DNA of 64,000 nt from Siphonodentalium dalli (Eukaryota; Mollusca; Scaphopoda; Gadilida; Siphonodentaliidae): the NCBI GenBank assembly GCA_032622095.1, contig CP136066.1, forward strand, positions 59,490,609-59,554,608, in the 5' to 3' direction. A model generated the notes under the pieces. It did no database searches. It saw only the letters and a program-made list of their open reading frames with translations, and was not told the origin of the DNA. Shown here one piece after another: positions 1 through 9,591 of this stretch. Both the position numbers and the translations under genes were made by a program. Numbering within the stretch: the first letter of the stretch is position 1; every line of letters starts with the position of its first letter.

Positions 1-768
1 GGCATCAATATTGTAACTTGTTCATATTCATTTATACTGTAATTAATACAAGTTTGTTTTTCCACAATGTTTGGGACAGGACAATTCCTTGGCCCAAAAC
101 TGACTTTTGTGGCATAAAATTAGTATGAAACAAAGAATTGTCACTTGTCAGGATTCTTTCTCGGTATCGTGTATACATGTATAAATGCAGTTGCAAAAAT
201 GAGCAAATACATGCATACAATACAAAGTTCTTTATTTATACCATTAGGAAAATACAATTTCTGATTGATTATTCATAAAATTTATCTTTTTTGACACTGA
301 CCCTTAATGAAGAGGCATCAAATTTTTTGGAAATTCCGAGACTCGTTCTGTCACCGGTGAATTACATGTACCGGTAGCTGAATGTATGGAGCTATCAAAG
401 CCATTGTTCATTTCGAACGTGACTCTGGAAATAGTACCGGTAGTAAAACCAATGTCACACCATATCACGGGTCAATTCTTGTTAGGGTCATTCCATGTTA
501 CGGTCAACATGGAGACTGGGATCTACATGTATTTATTCTTATATTCATTAATGACAGCACTCAAATAACAAACATCGCTGATGCGTATTAAGTTCAAATA
601 TTTTATTCTAAATATGATTTTTAGAATATTTTTCAACTCTTTGACTTTTTCCAATGTCTATACTGACAAGTTTTAATCAGCTTTGGTACTTTCATTGGGG
701 ATGCCACTGTAACAGTAATGTTTAACAAACAATGGTTTCAATATGTGAATCTTGTTATTTGAGATTTA
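1..768. other. 5' flank, no gene recognised
   Basis: AT-rich sequence without a convincing coding region. Short open frames at 382-591 overlap each other and show no domain. The part from about 600 to 768, continuing at 1155-1250, resembles 9990-10260, which indicates an old duplicated segment. No promoter elements could be identified. The transcription start of the BTB gene may lie here, further upstream, or outside the window. Confidence 0.5.
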
Positions 769-1154
769 TTAACCCTTTACCCAACAGAAGGGCCCCTGTG
801 CCAATGCATTCTCTTATATATGCGAGTTCAGGTCGACTCGCATATATAAGAGAATGCATTGGCTTAACACATTAAAAATTATAAAATTGTTAAAGAATGT
901 AAGAAAAAATGGTAAAAAGTGTTAAAAAAAGATTTTTTTTATGCCAATGCATTCTCTTATATATGCGAGGCGACCTATGGTCGACTCGCATATATAAGAG
1001 AATGCATTGGCACAGGGCATAACTGTAACTATCACAATGTGGTCAAGGAGCCGGTTCCAATGATATCCATATTTGTATGATTCTATTGAGACAGACCGAA
1101 GATATTTTAGGCTGTTGAAGCTTTATTTGGCCGGTTTGTTGGGTAAAGGGTTAA
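769..1154. mobile_element. P2 element, copy 1 (TTAA-flanked MITE)
   Basis: The element is bounded by TTAACCCTTTACCCAACA on the left and its reverse complement on the right, so TTAA is duplicated at the ends as in piggyBac-type insertions. Inside are two stem-loops, each built from inverted copies of GCATTCTCTTATATATGCGA around a GTCGAC/GGCGACC loop, joined by an AT-rich linker. An asymmetric right part runs from GCATAACTGTAACTATCAC to GGCCGGTTTG. No transposase is encoded, so it is non-autonomous. A related, apparently unoccupied site lies near 10165. Confidence 0.85.
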
Positions 1155-1452
1155 CAAAGGAAATTAGAACAAAATAGATCTCTTTTACATGTTAATGATA
1201 TATGTTCTACAGACATTTATAAAAATTTATGCTTCACAATCCCATTAATGGGTTACATGTACCTGAACATGACATGACATGAACCCACTTACATGTAACC
1301 CATTAATGGGACTCTTATTATGAGAATATCTGTATTGTCAATGCATCAAAAATATTCAGGAATTTATTGTGATCTCCCATACTCAATCGAATCCAGATGC
1401 ACCAATGTGACTATTGTGCGAAACTTAGTGATAGCACTATTACATGTATGTA

Positions 1453-1602
1453 CATTAATGCCCTAAATAATTGACTCCTTAACCAAAGCAGAATTATGGC
1501 TAATTTTTCAGGATTTATCCGAAATATGGCTTGTTGCCATTCATCGGAAAGCTCTTATGAGAGCTATCAATGAATGGCAACAAGCCATATTTCCGACTAA
1601 AG
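1453..1602. mobile_element. P1 palindromic MITE, decayed copy 1
   Basis: TAATGCCCTAAATAAT opens a left arm that continues through the CAGAATTATGG and GGCTTGTTGCCATTCATCGG segments. The right arm runs back through TGAATGGCAACAAGCC and stops early at CGACTAAA, so the right terminus is lost. Confidence 0.7.
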
Positions 1603-1627
1603 TTTTTCCCAGAAGATTGGGCCTAAT

Positions 1628-1723
1628 CAGAATAAGGTCCCCAGAGGGTCAATTTGGTGTCACTATCACCCTGTGTAGGATAACTTCACTAAATTCACCC
1701 TCATACCTCGTTTTGCTAATGTG
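1628..1723. repeat. F4 inverted repeat, short decayed copy
   Basis: AATAAGGTCCCCAGAGGG on the left pairs loosely with the AAATTCACCCTCATACCTCG segment on the right. It is a minimal version of the F4 family described at 5614. Confidence 0.55.
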
Positions 1724-1940
1724 AAGACACAATTTCCAGTGTTAGTCTGTACAATTATGGCTGTGGGCCACATGACTCGCTAAACACCGCCCACCCACTG
1801 TAGGATAATCTACTCCCCTATGGAGCCCCCACAGCGGAGCAGACGAGACCCAGTATGTCAGGCTTCTATTTATATGGGGCGCTTTATGGGATAATCACTC
1901 AATAAGCCGATCTATTTTCAGTGAACACTGAACAATAAAG

Positions 1941-2066
1941 ATGGAACACAAGATATACATGAACTACATCCATCCGAGCTCTCTACTGCGACAACTCGCC
2001 ATTCTCTGGAGGTCTGATCAGCTCTGTGATGCCGTTATAACAGTCGACAAAATTATCGTTTCTAAG
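1941..2066 (+). CDS. BTB/POZ exon 1, N-terminal half of the BTB domain
   Basis: The first coding exon encodes residues 1-42, starting MEHKIYMNYIHPSSLLRQLA. The segment HPSSLLRQL followed by DQLCDAVITV matches the beginning of BTB domains, which mediate homo- or heterodimerisation of nuclear transcription factors. ATG 1941 is chosen because an in-frame TGA lies just upstream at 1929-1931 and the context AAAGATGG is favourable. The exon ends in phase 0 with AAG/GTTAGT at 2066/2067. Joining to 2964 gives IVSK followed by AHKLVL, restoring the canonical BTB core. A pyrimidine-AG at 1912-1921 suggests an upstream 5' untranslated exon. It is too short for length-filtered ORF calling. Confidence 0.88.
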
Positions 2067-2479
2067 GTTAGTTTGGTGCCGAATCACAAACATATAAATC
2101 GCTAAACGATATACATGTATAAAATTTTGTGATCAGCACAAATGTATTTATATGGTGTAATTATATCATGAATGGGGATTATTCCTTATAATTACATATC
2201 GGTAAAAAATATTGAACATAAAAATTCATTTTCAGTTGTTAATTTCATCAAATAATAGGAACTTTATAGTGTCAGATGTTGCCAAGACCTTACATGTTAG
2301 TGGTTACAATGGCAAAATTCATACGATTAATGTTCACTTCTGTCCAAATGTAATTATGCTATTTAGATACACTACGTACATTAGCTCTTTTTTTTGGAAA
2401 CAAATGGCAAAATAAGTGGGTGTAATTATTGTATGATTACTCGTAGTGAAGCGGCGTAGACACACGCACTCTCATGTTG

Positions 2480-2480
<1 letters not shown>

Positions 2481-2510
<30 letters not shown>
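2481..2510. repeat. Poly-G tract (30 G)
   Basis: An uninterrupted run of thirty G follows CATGTTGC and is followed by TGGGGTGTG. Its length may be unreliable in the assembly. On RNA it could form G-quadruplexes inside intron 1. Confidence 0.9.
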
Positions 2511-2511
<1 letters not shown>

Positions 2512-2659
2512 GGGGTGTGTCTTACCGGTAGCTATGAAAATTTCAACAGTTACCATATGATAAACTACCATATGGTAAACTTTAATTGACTAAATGTCAG
2601 AGTATGTTTAAAATATTCAGTAAAAAAGGATCTGCAAAGTAAAATTACAGTACACCCTT

Positions 2660-2885
2660 TTAACCCTTTCATGGCTGGAGCTTCCTGAAATTTTGCGCAA
2701 ATTCTGTTCCAATGCATTCTCTTATATATGTAAGTCTCCCAAAACTTGCATATATAAAAGAATTCAGTGGCCTGACAATGTTTATACATATACCTTGACC
2801 TTGCAAGTCGTTCATTCTCTTATATATGCACTGGCACAGCATCTTTAATGCTGCACTAGGGCAGCTCCTGTCATGAAAGGGTTAA
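2660..2885. mobile_element. P3 element, copy 1 (TTAA-flanked)
   Basis: The left end is TTAACCCTTTCATGGCTGGAG and the right end CCTGTCATGAAAGGGTTAA, giving TTAA on both sides. Internal stems contain the GCATTCTCTTATATATG motif shared with P2. Compared with P2 the termini differ (CCCTTTCATG instead of CCCTTTACCC). No protein is encoded. Confidence 0.8.
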
Positions 2886-2963
2886 TAATCTTAGTTTGTA
2901 ATTGAATCTGTCACATTTGATAAATTATTGTATTATACGCCGACTATTGTAATGTACTTCCAG

Positions 2964-3787
2964 GCACACAAATTAGTGTTGTTCGCTGTCAGTCCTAAAC
3001 TGAGTGAAGAATCGAAATCATCATCACAGAGTCCGATATTGGACGTGACACTTCCAGCTGGTGTTGGCCACAAAGCCGTTCATTCATTCCTACAATATAT
3101 ATATGAAGGATACCTCATTCTTACCCAGGAAGTTGCTTCAGACTTACTCAAAATTGCCAACTATCTGGAAATAAAGTGTTTAACGAACTGCTGTTCGGAT
3201 TTCATTGAGTACATCCAAGCCAAAGAAAACAGACTAATTGTTCCACCGTCAGAAATTGAGTTTGGGAAACCAAAATCGGAAGAATTTACGCATGTTCGGA
3301 CTTCAACTGTTAAAGGTGCGTCGCCCACTGAAAAACGACCAGCGGCGGCAGACAATGTTCCAGAATCTTCCAAAAGACCAAAACATCAAACCTCGTCAAA
3401 ACCAGAATTCCGTGTGTCGTCTCCTCAGGTTCAAAATGCCAAACGAAAACTACCTCAGAACTCTCCCGAATCCAGGACGACGCCCACCGAGGGAGAGGCT
3501 CATTTTCTTGTTCAGGAAGTGAACAGTGGGAAGAATGTTATGAGTGACCTTGACCTTGATTGGAAAGAAAAATCTCAAGACGTTGATACCAGTATTGTTA
3601 AAAAAGAGAATGACATTGACCGGGTTCCTGTTGACAGAGTTCACGTTGACAGAGTTCACGTTGACAGAGTTCACGTTGACAGAGTTCACGTTGACCGGGT
3701 TCCCGTTGACCGGGTTCCCGTTGACCGGGTTCACGTTGATAGGGGTCAAACGTCAGACGATATGTTTATTCAAGAGCATGAAAACTT
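2964..3787 (+). CDS. BTB/POZ exon 2: rest of BTB domain, bipartite NLS, VDRV repeats
   Basis: This exon opens after TACTTCCAG in phase 0 with AHKLVLFAVSPKL, the central BTB helix, and continues through AVHSFLQYIYEG and LLKIANYLEIKCL, typical C-terminal BTB helices. The BTB domain spans about residues 1-126. Residues 166-182 (KRPAAADNVPESSKRPK) look like a nucleoplasmin-type bipartite nuclear localisation signal. VKKE at 254-257 fits the SUMO consensus. Residues 261-302 are a VDRVH/VDRVP pentapeptide repeat. The exon ends after two bases of a Leu codon at CTT/GTAAGT, and exon 3 supplies the third base. The donor itself holds an in-frame TAA (3789-3791), so failure to splice would give a BTB-only protein. 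Confidence 0.93.
3612..3750 (+). repeat. Coding 15-bp minisatellite
   Basis: About eight tandem copies of GTTGACAGAGTTCAC or GTTGACCGGGTTCCC encode VDRVH or VDRVP. Two sub-variants occur in blocks, which suggests expansion by slippage or unequal exchange. The repeat lies in the disordered linker shared by all isoforms, so copy-number variation would alter every isoform. Confidence 0.9.
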
Positions 3788-3860
3788 GTAAGTTTCTCTC
3801 AGTATCCACACTGTTTCTAACATAATTTGAAGCAATTTAACTGCTCGATGTACTGTTATA

Positions 3861-3990
3861 TAGTAATGCCCTAATTAATCGCCGAGAGCTTTCCGATGAA
3901 AGGCAACAAGCCATATTTCCGACTAAATCCTGCAAAGTCACCCATAATTCTACTGTGGTTAAGAAGTCGATTAATTAGGGCATTACTGTA
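3861..3990. mobile_element. P1 palindromic MITE, copy 2 (left arm mostly deleted)
   Basis: TAGTAATGCCCTAATTAATCG is joined directly to the right arm starting GAGAGCTTTCCGATGAA. The right arm is intact to GGGCATTACTGTA. The deletion fits loss of one arm of a long palindrome. Confidence 0.85.
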
Positions 3991-4091
3991 ACTTGCTTTG
4001 GACTTTTCATTCCAATTCAAAATTGAGCCCTCCACAAATCTTTGTCTTTTTGCTGCTTTTCGTATTAATCGTACACATGATTCCTTGTGTT

Positions 4092-4312
4092 TTAACCCGT
4101 CCATGACTGAAGCTTCCTGACATTTTGCGAAAAACATTTGCAAATGCATTATCTCATATATGCTAGTCTCCAATATTTACCTTGATCTTGTAAGCCAGTG
4201 CATTCTCTTACATATGCGAGGCTCTCTATGGGAGACTTGCATATGTAAGGGAATGTACTGGCTCAAAAGCTTTAATGCTGCACCAGTGCCGATCCCGTCG
4301 TGAAAGGATTAA
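4092..4312. mobile_element. P3 element, copy 2
   Basis: Starts TTAACCCGTCCATGACTG and ends CGTCGTGAAAGGATTAA. It contains two imperfect stems with the TGCATTCTCTTACATATGCGA motif. TTAA flanks both ends. Confidence 0.75.
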
Positions 4313-4489
4313 GAGTTGTACGTCTGATTTCGACATTATATAATTCTTGATTCCAACTGCACACCAGACCCTACCTGACCCTACAAGGTATTTCTAACAG
4401 AATTTTTACAATGTCAATTTATATAAAAATTTTAATTTCAAGCTTTCCAAATATTAAAGTACATAGACATGTGTTTAAAATAGAAGTCC

Positions 4490-4890
4490 TTAAAGGTACT
4501 CAATCCGATCAGAGGGTTCCCATCTCAACAGATTCCAACAACAACAAAAATTTTAATATCAAAGGTCACTTTAGTTATCAGAATCGATTAATTATCCAAA
4601 AATAATGCTAACGACTGTGAACTATCGTATATATAATTGCCCAAAATGTGTTGTATAGCAACATTTTGTTCAATGGAATTTAGTATCGAGAGTATGTCGG
4701 TCGGCTTTTTCGGTAAACTTCTGGGACAGAAAGTATTCCCAATAATGAAAAATAATAGATTTCTAAAATCGATATCTAATAAATCTGAGCTTTGATGGGT
4801 GGATTCCTCGACTCGAATCATATATTTTTGACCCGCGAAGCCATTGAAAAAGTAATTGAGAGCAGTTTTATCGGATTGAGTACCTTTAAA
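4490..4890. mobile_element. TTAA-bounded element with 20-bp terminal inverted repeats
   Basis: The left end TTAAAGGTACTCAATCCGAT recurs as its exact reverse complement at the right end. The interior is AT-rich and has no credible coding region. The structure fits a non-autonomous DNA transposon. I saw no second copy in the window. Confidence 0.65.
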
Positions 4891-5015
4891 ATAATGTAAT
4901 TCCTAGATCCTGATAACTTCATGTAGTTGAAGTGATATGTGGTCATTGTGATTCATTTTCAGGCTTTTCTATTTAGATAGGATTCCCTTCATTTCAAGCA
5001 TGATTTTATTGGTTA

Positions 5016-5450
5016 GGCCAAAACAAAAAACTTCTCTGTTTCCGATAACAATGGGATAATTTTCCAGACAGGCAGGCAGGGATCTTCTTCTTTTTTTACA
5101 ATTTTTTTTTACAATTTTTTTTTTTTTTAAACCTTTCAGCCATAAGTGATATAATAGTGTAGTTACAGTCCCATGGAATATGGTAGATCAATGTGCATTG
5201 AAAATGAGCCAATCATTAGGTAAAAACGTGCTGTCCCTTGAATTCATTCACTCTGCAGTAAGATCTCTACCAATAACTGACTTATTTTTGCTTTTGGGAT
5301 TGGGGAAAAAACAATAAATATTCACATTGACACTGTAACAGGTAACTTTTGACTAGCCTTCTGGAGAAAATTTAAAAAAAAAATTGAGGCAGGCAAGAAA
5401 ATCTCAGCCAGGCAGGGTATCGGAAACAAAGAGGTTTTTTGTTTTGGCCT
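5016..5450. mobile_element. F5 element with poly-T and TGTTTCCGAT ends
   Basis: The left end GGCCAAAACAAAAAACTTC followed by TCTGTTTCCGATA is the reverse complement of the right end TATCGGAAACAAAGAGG followed by TTTTTTGTTTTGGCC. CAGGCAGGCAGGGA and GGCAGGCAAGAAAATC motifs lie just inside. Related copies occur at 29382 and, as fragments, at 38505, 50572 and 51698. Confidence 0.65.
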
Positions 5451-5613
5451 TAGTGATGTAGCAGATCATTTTAAGGCATAGATATCCATTCTCTATAGAA
5501 AGCCGATAGCAATTGGTTGGTTAAATTTAAATTGCGAGATCTGAGGTCACTAACATGTTGACAATTTTCCCACGCATAGAGAAACACAGAAAATTTAATA
5601 ATACAGAATACAG

Positions 5614-5867
5614 GCAAGCCTTGAAATAGTGTGCCTGTCATTTGCAGATTGAGGTCCCCAGAGGGAGAATTTAGTGATGCTACCCCGCATAGTGGGTTAG
5701 CATCACCAAATTCACCCTCTGGGAACCTCATTCTGCTGAGTTGTAAGCAGAATGAGGTCCCCCAGAGGGTAAATTTGGTGATGCTAGCCTGCTATGCGGG
5801 GTAGCATCACTAAATTCACCCTCTGGGGACCTCATTCTGCAAATGACAGACACTATTTCAATGCTTG
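5614..5867. mobile_element. F4 element with double hairpin and 7-8 bp target duplication
   Basis: The ends are inverted: CAAGCCTTGAAATAGTG on the left and CACTATTTCAATGCTTG on the right. AATACAG (perhaps GAATACAG) is repeated on both sides, a target-site duplication of 7-8 bp as in hAT-type insertions. Inside, GAGGTCCCCAGAGGG and GAATTTAGTGATGCTA blocks occur in alternating orientations and form two stem-loops. This copy lacks the roughly 200-bp middle seen in longer F4 copies. Confidence 0.7.
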
Positions 5868-6057
5868 AATACAGGTGACAAATTCAAAATTCATTATACT
5901 CATCGCAATTCAGAAGACACTATCCTCGAGTTTTTATCAATTACTGATTTCATTTCGTTCACATCTTATTTTTATAACCGCTACTAAATACTACGGATTC
6001 TCACAAATGTTTACTACAACAGGCATTCTTTATTAATTTTTGATGTTTTGTTGACAG

Positions 6058-6487
6058 GAATCGTAGAACTAGTCAAGACCCAGATACGATAGAAATAGAC
6101 CTTAGTGATGTGAAGGAAGAAATGGACGATTCGGATCAGTCTTTCATGAACCAAGAACAGTATGGAGAGGATGTGCCTCAAATGTGGTTTTCACCAGAGA
6201 CTGGGACAGTGGAATCCCTTAACCAAACAGATCCTGTGATAAGTATGAGTAATCCAATGGGAGCCTCCGGTTTTATGCAAAGAACTTTAACCCCGTCGTT
6301 AAAGCAGCTTCGTGCGCAGCAATCTATAAAACGATCAATCCAGAGCTCGATGTCTGCGGCGAGACGAGCCCGTAATCTTGCCGGATCATCTCCGACCATG
6401 GTGCCTACCCCGGGACTCAGCGGTGATGTCAACAACGGCTCATCCGAGCTACCAGAAGAATCCCCCGGCGGTGGGGGATCACAAGAG
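6058..6487 (+). CDS. Common exon 3: Ser/Gly-rich linker with SUMO motif
   Basis: Opens after TTGACAG. Its first G completes the split Leu codon of exon 2, then reads NRRTSQDPDTIEIDLSDVKE. VKEE fits the SUMO consensus and acidic stretches surround it. A basic patch (KRSIQSSMSAARRAR) could bind nucleic acid or aid nuclear import. The end is Ser/Gly-rich (ESPGGGGSQE). It covers residues 318-460 of the common part. The donor is GAG/GTGGGT at 6487/6488 in phase 0, the phase required by all eleven zinc-finger exons. If the intron were retained, translation would continue to a stop at 6610 and give a finger-less isoform. No domain is recognised, but frame compatibility on both sides supports it. Confidence 0.88.
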
Positions 6488-6770
6488 GTGGGTTTCAACT
6501 TTAATTTTCTTCATATATTTCCCAATGTCAAGAAAATGCACAATACCATGATTTTGAGAAAAAGCGACTGGTGTACATTTTATTTAACACTAGATGAGAT
6601 TAAAATTTGAATTCCGAAACTGATTGCAATTCCCATTGATTAAAGATGGTCTCTCTCTCTTCTGAGAAAGTTTTATCAAGTTTCTGGGGTATAATATAGT
6701 ATATATGGTTTAAATTTTTCAAATTTGTTGGCCTGAGAAATAGAAAATGATTTCCCATTAAATTAATATG

Positions 6771-7262
6771 TGGGTATTTGGTGTGGGTATCATGGTATTT
6801 AGTGAATATTTGGTGTGGTATAGTCATGGTAATTTGGGTATAGTCTTGGTATTTAGTGGGTATTTGGTGTGGGTAGTCATGGTATTTTGTGTGGGTATAG
6901 TTATGGTAATTTGTGGGTATTTGGTGTGGGTATAGTCTTGGTAATTTGTGGGTATTGTCTTGGTAATTTGTGGGTATTTGTCTTGGTAATTTGTGGGTAT
7001 TTGTCTTGGTAATTTGTGGGTATTTGTCTTGGTAATTTGTGGGTATTTGGTATGGGTATAGTCTTGGTAATTTGTGGGTATTTGGTGTGGGTATAGTCTT
7101 GGTAATTTGTGGGTATTTGTCTTGGTAATTTGTGGGTATTTGTCTTGGTTAGTCATAGTATTTTGTGTGTATTTGGCTTGTAAAGTCATGGTATTTTGTG
7201 GGTACATTGTATATGTCTTGGTAAGTCATGGTATCTTGTGGGTATTTGGCTTGGTATGTCAT
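6771..7262. repeat. Intronic 23-bp minisatellite just downstream of the common donor
   Basis: Tandem variants of GGTAATTTGTGGGTATTTGTC fill about 490 bp, beginning some 280 bp after the last common 5' splice site. Open frames across it (for example 6824-7207 on the minus strand, QITKTNTHKLP-like) are periodic artefacts. Confidence 0.9.
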
Positions 7263-9190
7263 GGTATTGTGCATCATCTTGAATTGTATACAAGGGTACA
7301 GATCGAGGTACAAATTCACATATTTGAATTCATTAATAATTGGGTATCTATAAAAGTATATTTTAGATCTTATATTTAATTTATTATCATCCATAGATTC
7401 ATTTTATTTAAAGTTGAATATTTATTCATAATTTCATAGAAATTATAAACAAATCTTAAACTTATATTCACCGATTAATATTGTGAACGTTCTATAGACT
7501 TATCTTTAATAATATCTTTAATAATGTGTGGAGATTCCCTAGATAAACTTCTAATCGTACTAACAACTGTCAACTGTACTTTATATTCCCTGCACTCCTA
7601 GCTAAGATAAGGCAACTTGTATGTATGTTTGTTTTTCTTAGACCCCCGCACCCTTGCTAAGATCTGGCGAAGAATACGGGTAGATAACTACGTTACCTGT
7701 AGTAAAGTGTGTGTTAGCGGAGATCATTTCTCGTCCCTGCTCTTGTCTCCATCAAACTTGCTATTACTACTTATCTTCGCCGGAATACTTGTTCAATTTA
7801 TTAGTCTATAAGAAAGGTTGAAATCTTGCATGAAACTTCTCATGGTAACTATTGAACACCCTTTTAACTAAATTCCAATTATTCCATTCATTTTTGGTCC
7901 CTTATCCCATGACAGAATCGTGAATGTTCAAACATGTTTTCATGGTTATTCTATTAAAATGCTTAAATGTTGTTTCTCTACACTTCCCTATTTATTTAAA
8001 ATCTGATTGCGTACATTTGGGAAAAAGGTAAAAAATTATGTTTGATTCGTCTTGTGTCCATTTGTTTAAATTATAGCTTTGTGGGGCTCATGGGTTATAA
8101 AAAGATGAAATCCAGAATTGAAGTTCAATAAATTAATCTTTAAAATCTCTTCATGGTAATGCAGAAACATGTTGTAGTAGTTAGTGACGAGAATCAGAAT
8201 CTTAGTTTGATACTCGTAGATTACATGTTGGAACCTGCAACTCAAATGAAATATCATAACCCCAAAATTTGTATGAGCAGTCTCATTCGTTAATTAATAG
8301 CTTTTACCCGAACTTTCGACAATACTGGAAATGGGGACACCCCAGTATTTCAATTTTGAATTGGAGTGTATTGTACCTCACTATATTTACTACGGACAAT
8401 GGAGGATTATAGGCACATAAATAGGGTGGGTGATGGGAATGGTAAGATAATTTAAGCACCACGTACAAGTACAACAGAAATTTCAGAATCCATATAAACT
8501 GCTTTTAAAATCAAAAATTTATTATCATTGGATATATCGAGTATTGAATTATCCAGACAACATATTGTAACTACCCACAGTCGTTTATGACCTTTATAGG
8601 GTACTCGCACAATATACATTATAAAATACACGTATTCTGTAAATTATAGTAGTTATTACTAGAACCACCGGAAGAACTAGTACTATGCTGTAAATTATGG
8701 TAGTCATTTAATAGTAGAACTAACGGACCGGTACTAGTATTGAACCACCAGTTTACAAAACTGGCTTGAATACAATTTCAGCCCGGTTGAAGAACATTTA
8801 GCAAAGGATTAACTTTTTAGGATTCCGATCTATTGGTATTCATTTCCCTGTGGACAAAAGGATGTTTCTCTGTCACCCCATAGTCAAGTAACGGTTATCC
8901 CAGCTGGAACAAGTTTGTAATGAATTCTAAAGGGCTTCTTACTCTTCAATTATTAAAAAAAAAAACTACCCCAATTTCTGTAATATTTAGGAATCCATCC
9001 AAACACACATGAATATGAGTACAAATTTTGGTTTTCTGAACTGTTAATGCTGGTAATTATTTCTCAAAACAAGACTTCAACTGCTGAATATATAATTTAT
9101 ATACAAGGGTACATGCTTGAAAATTTCAGATGTAATTCATATGCCCCCAATATACTTTGACAATCAGGTTCGCTTTTCACATTTTATCAA
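7263..9190. other. Intron 3, proximal part
   Basis: AT-rich sequence without a supported gene. The only notable segment is a possible THAP-like open frame at 7642-7811 (separate entry). Around 8640-8760 a CTGTAAATTATRGTAGT block is imperfectly repeated. Confidence 0.5.
7642..7811 (+). pseudogene. Possible THAP-like fragment
   Basis: After TTTTTCTTAG an open frame reads LAKIWRRIRVDNYVTC, then SKVCVSGDHF, before degenerating into hydrophobic residues and a stop at 7809. W-x-R-x-I-R-x-D-N-Y followed by V-C-x-x-x-H-F resembles the C-terminal half of THAP zinc-binding domains, common in transposase-derived genes. There is no N-terminal C-x2-4-C pair. In the phase-0 frame used by this locus, splicing here would give only 13 residues (TPAPLLRSGEEYG) and a stop. 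It may be a remnant, chance, or a cryptic terminal exon. Confidence 0.2.
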
Positions 9191-9591
9191 TTAACCCTTT
9201 ACCCAACAGAATGGCCCTGTGCCAATGCATTCTCTTATATATGCGAGTCGACCATAGGTCGCCTCGCATATATAAGAGAATGCATTGGCTTAACACATTA
9301 AAAATTATAAAATTGTTAAAGAATGTAAGAAAAAATGGTAAAAAGTGTTAAAAAAAAGTTTTTTTTTAGGCCAATGCATTCTCTTATATATGCGAGGCGA
9401 TCTATGGTCGACTCGCATATATAAGAGAATGCATTGGCACAGGGCATAACTGTAACTATCACAATGTGGTCAAGGAGCCGGTTCCAATGATATCCATATT
9501 TGTATGGTTCTATTGAGACAGACCGAAGATATTTTAGGCTGTTGAAGCTTTATTTGGGCGGTTTTGGCCGGTTTGTTGGGTAAAGGGTTAA
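9191..9591. mobile_element. P2 element, copy 2
   Basis: TTAACCCTTTACCCAACAG to GTTGGGTAAAGGGTTAA. Same orientation and layout as copy 1 with both stem-loops. The right part carries an extra GGGCGGTTTTGGCCGG stretch. Confidence 0.88.

Larger units (their letters stand above)
1155..1921. other. Region upstream of the first coding exon
   Basis: Holds a short inverted repeat around CCCATTAATGGG (1241-1310), a decayed P1 palindrome and a decayed F4 repeat. From 1740 to 1920 the sequence is unique and somewhat GC-richer. It ends in CTATTTTCAG at 1912-1921, which could be an acceptor joining an unseen 5' untranslated exon to the BTB exon, or could simply lie in a promoter-proximal leader. Confidence 0.4.
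2067..2963. other. Intron 1
   Basis: Begins GTTAGT and ends TACTTCCAG. It contains a run of 30 G residues (2481-2510) and a P3 element (2660-2885). The open frame at 2212-2415 shows no recognisable domain and is not called. Confidence 0.75.
3788..6057. other. Intron 2
   Basis: Runs from GTAAGT to TTGTTGACAG. It holds P1 (3861), P3 (4092), a TTAA-bounded inverted-repeat element (4490), an F5 poly-T element (5016) and a double F4 repeat (5614). The remaining sequence is AT-rich without supported coding regions. Confidence 0.75.

Noticed and set aside
6824-7207. 127-codon minus-strand frame with QITKTNTHKLP-type repeats
   Set aside because: It is the translation of the 23-bp minisatellite in intron 3. 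Several frames stay open because the unit lacks stops.
9157-9351. Small frame with LCQCILLYMRVDHRSPRIYKRMHW, also seen at 18951-19166
   Set aside because: It lies inside P2 elements and recurs only because the element does.
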